From CAWGMT01 sp963823675 (GTDB lineage: Bacteria; Planctomycetota; Planctomycetia; Isosphaerales; Isosphaeraceae), in assembly GCA_963823675.1 (NCBI GenBank), contig CAWGMT010000011.1:868001-932000 (forward strand): a stretch of 64,000 nucleotides of DNA, in the 5' to 3' direction. Of this stretch, positions 56,046 through 63,671 are shown piece after piece (the first letter of the stretch is position 1; each line of letters opens with the position of its first letter). Under the pieces are notes generated by a model. That model had not been told where the DNA came from and did not search any database. It saw only the letters and a program-made list of their open reading frames with translations. Both the position numbers and the translations under genes were made by a program.

Positions 56046-57539
56046 ATGTGGATTCGCCAATGTGAGCTGGATGCCGAGGCCGACCTTCTGCCGCCGGTCC
56101 CGTCCCGGATCTCTTCCAACGAAGAGTTCGTCCCCCCGCCGCAGTCGGCCGAGCAAAAAGCCTACGAGTCGCGGCTGGCCGAAATCAGTGAACGCGTCGC
56201 CAAGCGGCAGGGCCGCTCCCGTCGCGAGTTCCTCCGTAGCGGCAGCGGCATGGCCGCGGCGCTCCTGGCTCTCAACCAGGTCTTTGGCGATTCTTACCAG
56301 GTCGAGGCCGCCGAAGTCGATGATCCGCAGGCGTTCGAGGAAAAATGGCCCAAGGACCAGTTCGTCTTCGACATCCAGACCCACCACGTCGATGTTTCAC
56401 GCAAGTGGTACGACGACACCGACACGGGCCGGGGCATCAAGTCGTTCTTCCTTATGCTCCGGCGTGAGGCCAAGACACTTGATCAAGCCGTGGAGCTCCT
56501 GAACCGAGCGCATTACGTCAAGGAGGTCTTCGGCGACAGCGATACCGTCATGGCGGTCATCAGCGGCGTGCCGAGCCGCGACTGGGACAAGAACCCGCTG
56601 CCCCCCGATCAGATGGTCGCCACCCGCCGCTTCGTCAACGAGCTGGCCGGCTCGAAGCGCGTCCTCTCCCATGGCCTGCTCCGCCCCAACCTCGGGCCGA
56701 AAGAGTTCGAGGAAATGGAGCGCCAGGTCAAGGACCTCAAGATCGATGCCTGGAAGATGTACACCGGCGCCGAGATCGGCGAAAAGGCGTGGCGCATGGA
56801 CGACGAAAAGGTCGCATATCCCTTCTGGGAAAAGACCAGGGCCCTGGGGATCAAGAACCTCTGCGTTCATAAAGGACTGCCGCTGGGGGCCTTCAACGAG
56901 CAGGCCTGCCGGCCGGTCGACCTGGAGAAGGCGGCCAAGGACTGGCCCGACCTCAATTTCATCGTGTACCACTCAGGGTTCCGCGGGTCGGGCTGGCTCG
57001 CCCGGGGAACCGGGATCAAGGTCGTCAACCCGCAAACCAAGGACCCGCAAGAGATCCCCTGGATCAGCGAGATCCTCCGCATCCTCAAGCGCAACCCGGG
57101 GATCAAGAACATCTATTTCGAGCTGGGCAGCACGTTCAATATCCTTTCGACCTACGCCCCGCGGGCCTGCATGCACATGCTCGGCCAGATGATTCAGACG
57201 GCGGGCGCCGACCACGTCCTCTGGGGCACCGATTCGATTTGGAACGGCAGCCCGCAAAGCCAGATCGAACTGATGCGGCGGTTGAAGATCGCCGATGACC
57301 TCGTCGATCGGCATGGCTATCCGCAACTGACCGATGCCATCAAGAACCAGATCCTGGGCTTGAATGCCGCGAAACTGTTCGGCATCGATGTCGAGGCGCA
57401 ACGGAAAGCCATCAAGACCGACAAGCTCAGCCTGCTGCGCGAAGGGCGCCGCTATGACCCGATGACCCGGAGCAACATGCAATACGGCTGGGTCTGGGTC
57501 GGCGACGAAGATGCGCCGACGACGCCGGTGGGGGCATGA
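56046..57539 (+). CDS. Amidohydrolase-family protein (TIM-barrel, amidohydrolase 2 type)
   Basis: A 497-residue protein. An internal twin-arginine-like segment (GRSRREFLRSGSGMAAALLA) at about residues 57-76 suggests Tat export, although it lies unusually far from the start. The barrel domain shows FDIQTHHVDVSRKWYDD (HxH-like metal site), LKIDAWKMYTGAEIGEKAW, NLCVHKGLPLG, NFIVYHSGFRG and HVLWGTDSIWNGSPQSQIEL (final Asp). It should hydrolyse or decarboxylate an unknown organic acid. Downstream lie palindromic repeats and then the TIR-kinase gene. Confidence 0.82.
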   Translation: MWIRQCELDAEADLLPPVPSRISSNEEFVPPPQSAEQKAYESRLAEISERVAKRQGRSRREFLRSGSGMAAALLALNQVFGDSYQVEAAEVDDPQAFEEKWPKDQFVFDIQTHHVDVSRKWYDDTDTGRGIKSFFLMLRREAKTLDQAVELLNRAHYVKEVFGDSDTVMAVISGVPSRDWDKNPLPPDQMVATRRFVNELAGSKRVLSHGLLRPNLGPKEFEEMERQVKDLKIDAWKMYTGAEIGEKAWRMDDEKVAYPFWEKTRALGIKNLCVHKGLPLGAFNEQACRPVDLEKAAKDWPDLNFIVYHSGFRGSGWLARGTGIKVVNPQTKDPQEIPWISEILRILKRNPGIKNIYFELGSTFNILSTYAPRACMHMLGQMIQTAGADHVLWGTDSIWNGSPQSQIELMRRLKIADDLVDRHGYPQLTDAIKNQILGLNAAKLFGIDVEAQRKAIKTDKLSLLREGRRYDPMTRSNMQYGWVWVGDEDAPTTPVGA

Positions 57540-57542
57540 AGT

Positions 57543-57596
57543 CGTAGTCATCACGCTCCGCGTGATGGTCTTACCTCACGCGGAGCGTGAGGACTA
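57543..57596. repeat. REP palindrome pair downstream of the amidohydrolase
   Basis: Two facing palindromes, TCATCACGCTCCGCGTGATG and CCTCACGCGGAGCGTGAGG, are each flanked by an inverted TAGTC/GACTA. The core CACGCGGAGCGTG is shared with the REP arrays at 3-4.5 kb. It could also work as a terminator for the gene ending at 57539. Confidence 0.7.
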
Positions 57597-58070
57597 CTTC
57601 AAGGAGGGGAAAGAAAACGGGGCGCTCGCCGAGGCGGCGCGATGAATACGGGAGGAATGCAGTAATCCTCCATCGGCGACCTTTCATCAGCCCGTGTGCG
57701 GCGGGATGGGGGTGGCGTGTTGAAACGTTGGCCCTGACCTACAGTTCGCTCTCAATTTCGGTCGCTCAAAATTCTAGATGGGCATTGTCTGTCCATGTCA
57801 TTCCACAGTAGAATGACGAACGACGGGATTTCACCGAGCGACCTGGCGGCTCCCAGTCGACCGGTGGTAACCATTCGAGGTTGGCCGTTGCCATGCGTGC
57901 TCTGGCTGCGAGACCATCACGCGGAGCGTGATGACTACTTCAGGCGATGCAGATCGGCCGTTACAATGCATGCTCTATCGACTCGTGTGAGAACACGGGA
58001 TCGGCGATCGAGACCCATCCCGGCCGACGATGCACTTTCCTGGTACGACGCCGCGATCGGAACCCGCACC
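57597..58070. other. Upstream region of the TIR-kinase gene, with an inverted REP copy
   Basis: No gene recognised. ACCATCACGCGGAGCGTGAT at 57913-57932, followed by GACTAC, is the exact inverse of the palindrome at 57543. GTCATTC...GAATGAC (57797-57817) is a small dyad. The start of the downstream gene has no strong ribosome-binding site. Confidence 0.5.
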
Positions 58071-61000
58071 ATGATTCGTGAGACTTCTTCCGTCAGCGAC
58101 CAGGCGCAGGTCTTTGTCAGCTACGCCCGGCTCGACGCCGAGCAGGTGATCGCCATCGTGCGCCTGCTGGAGCAAGAAGGGATCACCGTCTGGCGTGACG
58201 GCGACCGCATCCTCGGCGGACAATCCTGGTCCGAAGCGATCACGCACGCGATCGCCCACTCGCGGGTCTTCTTGCTGATGTGTTCGCCGCATTCGCTCGC
58301 GTCGGACAATGTGCACCAGGAAGTAGCGCTGGCCTGGGCTCATGAATGCCGCCGTTACATCCCGGTTTGGCTTTCGCCCGCGATGCCGTTCCCCAAGCAG
58401 ATCCAGTATGAACTGGTAAGGTGCCAGTGGATCGATGCCCATGCGCAGCCGCCCGAGCGCTGGTTGCCGCAATTGATCGAGGCGTTGGAGAATCTTGGAG
58501 TCGGCACCAAGAATCGAGCGCGGCAGCCGGGCGACGTAAGGCTGGCCCCGACACCCACACCGAAGCCGGCCGGCGGGTCTGGCGAAGTCGAGCCCGGCCG
58601 GCGCGGGCTGCGGTTCCGGCCGGGCGACCGGCCGATCCGCGGCGCCGACTGGGAACTTGAGATCCTCCTGGGCAAGGGCGGCTTCGGCGAGGTGTGGAAG
58701 GCCAGGCATCCGGATTTGCCCGGGCTGCCGCCGGTGGCCTTGAAGTTCTGCCTCCAGCTTGACGAGAAGTCTCGGGGCCTGCTCCGCCATGAGGCCGACA
58801 TCGTGCTCCGCGCCCAGCAGCAGCTCCGAACGAGCGCCAGCGCCAGCGGCATCGTGCCGCTCCTGAATGCCCATCTGAACAATGACCCCCCTTGCCTGGA
58901 ATATCCCTATATTGAAGGAGGCACGCTGGTGCGCTTGATCGACGAGTGCCGCCAGTCGACCGGGTCGCTCAAGCCGGCCCAGGCCCAGCAGATCGTCAAG
59001 CGGGTCGCGCAGATCGTGAACGCGGCCCATTCGGCGACGCCCAAGTTGGTGCATCGCGACTTGAAGCCCTCGAACATCCTGGTGGAGCGCCGGCCGGATG
59101 GCAAGATCATACTGCGGGTGACGGATTTCGGCATTGGCGGGCTGGCCGCCCAGCCGATGCTGGAGCGATCCCGCTCGGAGTCGCTTCAGGAAAACATGGC
59201 GTCGGTGCTGACGGGTGCGTATTCGCCGCTCTATGCCTCGCCCCAGCAGGTGCGCGGCGACAAGCCGGATCCCAGGGACGACGTGTACGCCCTCGGTGTG
59301 ATCTGGTATCAGCTCTTGACCGGCGACCTGACCACTCCCGCGCCGACCGGCCGGCGGTGGGTGGATGAGCTTTTGCGGCAAGGAATGAGCGATGCGGCGG
59401 TCGAATTGCTTTCTTCATGTTTCGAGAGGAATCCGGCGCATCGGCCCGACGACGCCGGTGTGCTGGCCGATCGGCTCGACACGTTACCGCGCTCGGCTTC
59501 GGCGAAGCCGGCCGATGCGGCGACCGAACTGCCGATCCGGGAGGGCGAGGCTCCGTCCGAGCCGGTATTGCGCCGAAGCGCGATCGATCGGGAGGGCGAG
59601 GCTCCGTCCGAGCCGGTATTGCGCCCGGGCGACAAGAATCGGAAGGGCGACGCTCGGATGGAGCCGGCATCGCCCCCCGGCGCGCTAACCCCCATTCCGG
59701 CTCGGACGGAGCCTCGCCCTCCCGGAGCCCTCCAAGCCGAGTTTGTGCCGCGCGGCCAGCGGCCGCAAGCAACTGCTATCTCAGCTCGCTCCAGGCCCGG
59801 CTCGGGGTGGTCCGGCGTTTCCCAGCGCTGGGTCGCCGCGGGGCTGCTGGGTCTTGCCGGATTGCTCGGCGTCATCGTGTACATCGCAACCGACAAGGGC
59901 ACGATCAAGATCACGGGCAGCGACCCCCGCATGACGGTCCGGATCGACGGTCGCGGGTACCGCATCGAAAACCTGGGCCAGCCGATCACGTTTCAAGCGG
60001 GCCAGCATGAGCTCGTGGTGAAGCGAGATGGTCTCGAGTTCAAAACGAAGTCGTTTCAGATCCGGCGCGGGATGGAGACGGTGCTGGATGTGACTTACAC
60101 CGAGGACGATCCGAGCGGTGCCTGGCCGCCAAAGCCGCCGGACAGCCGGCGCGGAAACCAACCTGTCAACGGCCGTACCTTCCAACCCCGAATCCCATGC
60201 CGAGGCGCCCGCGCCGTCGGATCCCGAATCCATCACGACCCGGGTCGGGCAGATCAAGCTCAAGCGCATTCCGGCCGGCAAGTTCCTCATGGGCTCTCCC
60301 GACGGGGATGGCGACACCGACGAGCATCCCCAGCACGAGGTCCGGATCACGCGGCCGTTCTACCTGGGAGTTACGGAGGTGACCCGCGGTCAATTTCGCC
60401 TTTTTGTGGACGAGACGGGTTACAAGACCGAAGCGGAGAAAGACGGCAAAGGGGGATACGGGTGGAATGAAGAAGCGAAAAAGTTCGAGCAGAGCCCGAG
60501 GTTTACCTGGCAGAACCCTGGTTTCGAGCAGACGGACGAGCACCCGGTGGTCAACGTGACCTGGAACGACGCCCAGGAATTCGTCAAGTGGCTGAGTCAG
60601 AAGGAAGGGAGGATCTACCGACTGCCGACTGAGGCGGAATGGGAATATGCGTGCCGTGCGGGAACGAAAACGGCGTATGTCAGCGGCGATGACGCTGAAA
60701 GCCTTGCCGCGTTCGGGAACATCGCGGATGGGACGGCCAAGGAGAAGTATCCTGAGTGGACAACGATCGCAGCGCGGGACGGATACGTTTATACGGCGCC
60801 GGTGGGCCGGTTTCGCGCGAATGCGTTTGGACTGTATGATATGCACGGCAATGTGTGGGAGTGGTGCCAGGACTGGTATGATGCGGAGTATTACAAGCAG
60901 TCGCCCGGCGATGACCCGCGCGGGCCTCCGGAGGCCTCGTACCGGGTGATCCGGGGCGGGTGCTGGCACTTTGTGCCCGGCAGGTGCCGGTCGGCGGACC

Positions 61001-61074
61001 GCTTCTGGCTCACTCCGGAGAACCGGGACTACGACCTGGGCTTCCGCCTGGTCCTAGTTCAGTCTGGTCGCTGA
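58071..61074 (+). CDS. TIR domain-Ser/Thr kinase-transmembrane-FGE-like receptor; DGR target protein (frameshift)
   Basis: Residues 12-145 are a TIR domain (VFVSYARLD; EGITVWRDGDRI; HSLASDNVHQEVALAW, with E84 as the likely NADase-type glutamate). Residues 195-470 are a kinase: GKGGFGEVWK, VALKFC (K225), LVHRDLKPSNIL, VTDFGIGG. A linker contains translated repeats (REGEAPSEPVL twice). A membrane helix lies at 587-606 (WVAAGLLGLAGLLGVIVYIA), then a PEGA-like beta domain. Near 60110-60160 a one-base frame change leads into the FGE-like domain: LKRIPAGKFLMGSPDGDGDT, LPTEAEWEYACRAGT, GLYDMHGNVWEWCQDWYD, and the final LGFRLVLVQSGR. The last ~45 residues are the variable repeat of the retroelement downstream. 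Total about 1000 residues. Inferred: extracytoplasmic ligand sensor signalling to a cytoplasmic kinase and TIR domain. ATG at 58071 begins just before the TIR domain. Confidence 0.88.
59538..59724 (+). repeat. REP-type repeats inserted in frame in the TIR-kinase linker
   Basis: A 26-bp unit containing GAGGGCGAGGCTCCGTCCGA is present directly at 59538-59563 and 59589-59614, and as a perfect inverse at 59699-59724. All copies are translated (EGEAPSEP; PARTEPRPP). They expand the linker between the kinase and the membrane helix. Confidence 0.85.
60932..61062 (+). other. DGR variable repeat (VR)
   Basis: It matches the template repeat at 62736-62866 at a constant offset of 1804 bases. In the 39 codons from 60940, 15 differences are at template adenines (A to T ten times, A to G three times, A to C twice); only one non-adenine differs (C to T in codon 11). 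Twelve codons change, mostly AAC in the template: N to Y, H, F, D, L; also S to C, E to V, R to W. The conserved GGCTTCCGCCTGGTCCTA tract (61039-61056) and the following diverged bases fit an initiation-of-mutagenic-homing site. Confidence 0.95.
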
Positions 61075-61119
61075 GCTCAAGGCAAATTTCAAGGCGAGTC
61101 TAAGAGCGCAGCCGGGCTG

Positions 61120-61171
61120 CGAGGCTCGGCTGGCGGCGCGGCGGAGCCGCGGGGCGGAGCCCAGCCAGCCG
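61120..61171. other. GC-rich inverted repeat downstream of the variable repeat
   Basis: GGCTGGC (61128-61134) pairs with GCCAGCC (61164-61170), and the loop contains a further GGCGGAGCCGC dyad. In characterised DGRs a hairpin after the variable repeat improves homing. This one is placed about 65 bases beyond the variable repeat; its role is inference. Confidence 0.5.
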
Positions 61172-61251
61172 TGGCCGAAGCGAGCCCGGCGGAGCGGGTG
61201 GGGGCCGAGTGCGGTATTGCGGACCCAAATCTACACAGCATGCATGCAATC

Positions 61252-61749
61252 ATGCCATATCAGATATTTGTTGTGCCGGTGCATGATGACGGATCGGCGA
61301 TCGCCGAGTTGAACGGTTTCGTGAAAAGCCATAAGGTGCTGAGCGTGGATCGAAGATGGGTCAACCTGGGGACGGAATCGTTCTGGAGCTTCTGTGTCGA
61401 TTACCTGGAGCGAAGCGCGGGCGGGTTACAGACTGGCAAGGGCAATGCCACACGGGGGAAGGTCGATTATCGCGAGGTGCTGAGCCCCGAGGACTTCGCA
61501 GTCTTTGCACGGCTACGGCAGATGCGCAAGGAAATCTCCCAAGCCGAGGCGGTCCCGGTTTACACGGTTTTCACCAACGAACAGCTTGCGCAGATGGTGC
61601 GGACCCGAGCCACTACCAAGGCCGCGCTGGAAAAGATCGCCGGGGTCGGCGACGCGCGAATCGAAAAGTATGGGCCTCGGTTCCTCGAGTTGCTGGGGAA
61701 GCAATGGGTTGGGGCCGTAACCGATGAGGCGCACGGGAAACCTGTTTGA
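61252..61749 (+). CDS. HRDC-domain DGR accessory protein
   Basis: A 165-residue protein. The N-terminal part (MPYQIFVVPVHDDGSAIAEL, VLSVDRRWVNLGTESFWSFC) is typical of proteins encoded beside DGR reverse transcriptases. The HRDC nucleic-acid-binding domain follows: FAVFARLRQMRKEISQAEAV, PVYTVFTNEQLAQMV and LEKIAGVGDARIEKYGPRFL. HRDC accessory proteins replace Avd in a subset of DGRs and probably bind the template RNA or cDNA. The start at 61252 fits the conserved N-terminus; ATG at 61240 is possible. It overlaps the reverse transcriptase gene by 26 bases, so the two are co-translated. Confidence 0.88.
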   Translation: MPYQIFVVPVHDDGSAIAELNGFVKSHKVLSVDRRWVNLGTESFWSFCVDYLERSAGGLQTGKGNATRGKVDYREVLSPEDFAVFARLRQMRKEISQAEAVPVYTVFTNEQLAQMVRTRATTKAALEKIAGVGDARIEKYGPRFLELLGKQWVGAVTDEAHGKPV

Positions 61750-62737
61750 GCAAGTGGTCAACCGCGAGAACCTGCGGCTCGCAGTGAGCAAGGCGCTCCG
61801 CGGCAAGCGCTCGCGCTATGACGCCCGACAGTTTGTCGCGAACCTGGACGAGAATCTCGATTGGATGCGGTTGACTCTGGTGCGCGGTGACTTCCCCCTG
61901 GGAATCTATCACCAGTTCACGATCTTCGATCCCAAGGAACGGTTGATCACAGCGCCCTGTTTTCGGGAGCGCGTCTTGCATCACGCGGTCATCAACGTTT
62001 GCGAGCCGGTTTTTGAGCGATGGTTGATTGTCGATAGCTTTGCGTGCCGGCGGGGTAAGGGCCGGCTCGCCGCCTTGAGCCGGTCCCGGTCCTTCGCCGT
62101 CCGGTTTCCTTTCTTTCTCAAGCTCGACATCCGGAAATATTTTGCAAGCATCTCCCATCAGATTCTGAGCGCCAAGCTGGAGCGGTTGTTCAAGGACCGA
62201 TGCCTGCTCAATCTCCTCAACCGGATCATTGCGGGCTTCGAATCCTCGCCCGGCCGTGGGCTGCCGATCGGCAGCCTCAGCTCGCAGCATTTCGCCAACT
62301 TCTATTTGGGCTCGTTCGATCGCTTCGTGAAGGAACAACTTCGCGTCAAGGGCTACGTGCGCTATATGGACGACTGCGCCTTGTGGGGAGAATCGAGTGC
62401 GGAGGTGGCGGCTTGCCTTGACGCGTCGCGCGCCTTTCTGTCGGCCCAGCTTGGCCTCGATCTGAAGGCAGATCCTTACATCAACCGATCGGACCATGGT
62501 CTCGATTTTCTGGGGTGCCGCGTATTTCCCGGCCGCCTTGTGCTCAACCGGCGCAGCCGCGTCCGGTTTCGGCGGAAATTGAAGGCACTCGAGGAGGCTT
62601 ATCTGCTGGGCCGGATCGCCGAATCGGTGCTCCAGCAACGTGCGACAGCACTGGTTGCGTTTACCCGCACTCCGCGCCTTTCGAGTTGGGGTTTCCGCCG
62701 GCGGGTGCTACAATCGCTGCCGGTAAGCGGTCAATAG
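61724..62737 (+). CDS. DGR-type reverse transcriptase
   Basis: A 337-residue reverse transcriptase of the diversity-generating class. The first catalytic Asp is in FLKLDIRKYFASISH (D135). Motif 4 reads LPIGSLSSQHFANFYLGSFD, with the GxxxSQ signature that separates DGR enzymes from group II intron and retron types. The catalytic YxDD is VRYMDDCALWG (214-217), followed by GLDFLGCRVF. N-terminal FTIFDPKERLITAPCFRERV is also typical. There is no maturase or endonuclease domain. It makes error-prone cDNA from the template repeat, misreading adenines. Its stop codon (62735-62737) overlaps the start of the template repeat, so template RNA and enzyme probably share a transcript. Confidence 0.95.
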   Translation: MRRTGNLFEQVVNRENLRLAVSKALRGKRSRYDARQFVANLDENLDWMRLTLVRGDFPLGIYHQFTIFDPKERLITAPCFRERVLHHAVINVCEPVFERWLIVDSFACRRGKGRLAALSRSRSFAVRFPFFLKLDIRKYFASISHQILSAKLERLFKDRCLLNLLNRIIAGFESSPGRGLPIGSLSSQHFANFYLGSFDRFVKEQLRVKGYVRYMDDCALWGESSAEVAACLDASRAFLSAQLGLDLKADPYINRSDHGLDFLGCRVFPGRLVLNRRSRVRFRRKLKALEEAYLLGRIAESVLQQRATALVAFTRTPRLSSWGFRRRVLQSLPVSGQ

Positions 62738-62866
62738 GCCTCGAACCGGGTGATCCGGGGCGGGAGCTGGAACAACGAGCCCGGCAGGTGCCGGTCGGCG
62801 AACCGCAACAGGAACACTCCGGAGAACCGGAACAACAACCTGGGCTTCCGCCTGGTCCTAGCTCAG
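62736..62866 (+). other. DGR template repeat (TR)
   Basis: It is a 131-bp near-copy of the C-terminal coding segment at 60932-61062, rich in AAC codons (NRVIRGGSWNNEPGR, SANRNRNTPENRNNNLGF if translated). AAC is the codon that adenine mutagenesis diversifies best without creating stops. It lies immediately downstream of the reverse transcriptase gene rather than upstream. After CCTAGCTCAG the sequence departs from the variable repeat, as expected for IMH*. Confidence 0.95.
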
Positions 62867-63049
62867 CAGACGTGGTGGATTCCGCGCCAGACTGAACCGA
62901 CCGCTTTCCGGTCCCGGCATCCTCGGGTGCCGGGCAAACGATTGCAGGCCCGCCCGGTGCTGGTAGCCGCGAGCGAAGGCTCCGGGCGGGCCGTCTCCAA
63001 GGCCGCCGGTCGAAGCCCGCCCAGCTTTGAGCCTCTTTCGATATGTCCC

Positions 63050-63284
63050 CAGCCCGCAGAGCGGGCGGCAATGCAATAGCATGGGGCGTGAGCCCCATGA
63101 GAGAGAGGCGTGAGCCCGATGAGAGCGAGGTTGCAGGTCAGATTATGCCTCAGCCCGCGAAGCGGGCGGCATTGCAATAGAATGGGGCGTGAGCCCCATG
63201 AGCGAGAACGAGAGCGAGGCGATCCGATTCATGCCGCAGCCCGCGGAGTGGGCGGCATTGCAATAGCATGGGGCGTAAGACCTA
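63050..63284 (+). repeat. Three tandem palindromic repeat units downstream of the DGR
   Basis: Units at about 63050-63103, 63149-63201 and 63232-63285. Each contains CAGCCCGCGAAGCGGGCGGC (hairpin), ATTGCAATAG and ATGGGGCGTGAGCCCCATGA (hairpin; altered in the third). Single inverted copies of the first hairpin lie at about 63437-63462 and 63535-63560. No gene was found between 62867 and 63671 apart from these repeats and the degraded template-like sequence. Confidence 0.75.
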
Positions 63285-63569
63285 TGCGCGCGGCCATGAG
63301 GAGCACCATCGCAAGCCCACGTTTCAAGAGGAGTTCGTGGGGTTTTTGCATCGGCACGGGATTGAATTTGACGAGCGCTAATTTGTGGGATTGAGGGGTA
63401 ACCGAGCGGCCTGGGGCTGACGCCGCCAGGCTAATGGAATGCCGCCCGCTGTGCGGGCTGGGTGAATTCCGGAAATGTGGGCGTGCAAAATGGCACCGCC
63501 AACGACCCTGGGGCTGACGCCGCCAGGCTGACGCAATGCCGCCCGCTTCGCGGGCTCGGAAGCGTGAAG

Positions 63570-63638
63570 CCTCGCACCGGCTGGTCCGGCGTGGGAGCTG
63601 CAACAACAAACCCCGCTCCCGATCGGCGAACCGCAACA
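63570..63638 (+). other. Degraded second template-like repeat
   Basis: About 70 bases resemble the first half of the template repeat: GCCTCGCACCGGCTGGTCCG, GGGAGCTGCAACAAC, and TCGGCGAACCGCAACAG, with one codon deleted in between. The adenine-rich AAC codons are retained (SCNNKP, SANRNS), which suits a former template better than a variable repeat. The 3' half and homing tract are missing. Confidence 0.6.
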
Positions 63639-63671
63639 GCGCAGCGGCTCAATCGAGGCTCAGCTCCCAAT

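Noticed and set aside
57975..59381. Long minus-strand open frame antisense to the TIR-kinase
   Set aside because: It has no recognisable domain and mirrors the codon pattern of the plus-strand gene, whose kinase and TIR motifs are unmistakable.
58071..61074. Known TIR defence system such as Thoeris or a TIR-type CBASS
   Set aside because: No ThsA, cyclase or cap genes are adjacent. The TIR domain is fused to a transmembrane kinase and an FGE-like domain, so it does not fit the described types.
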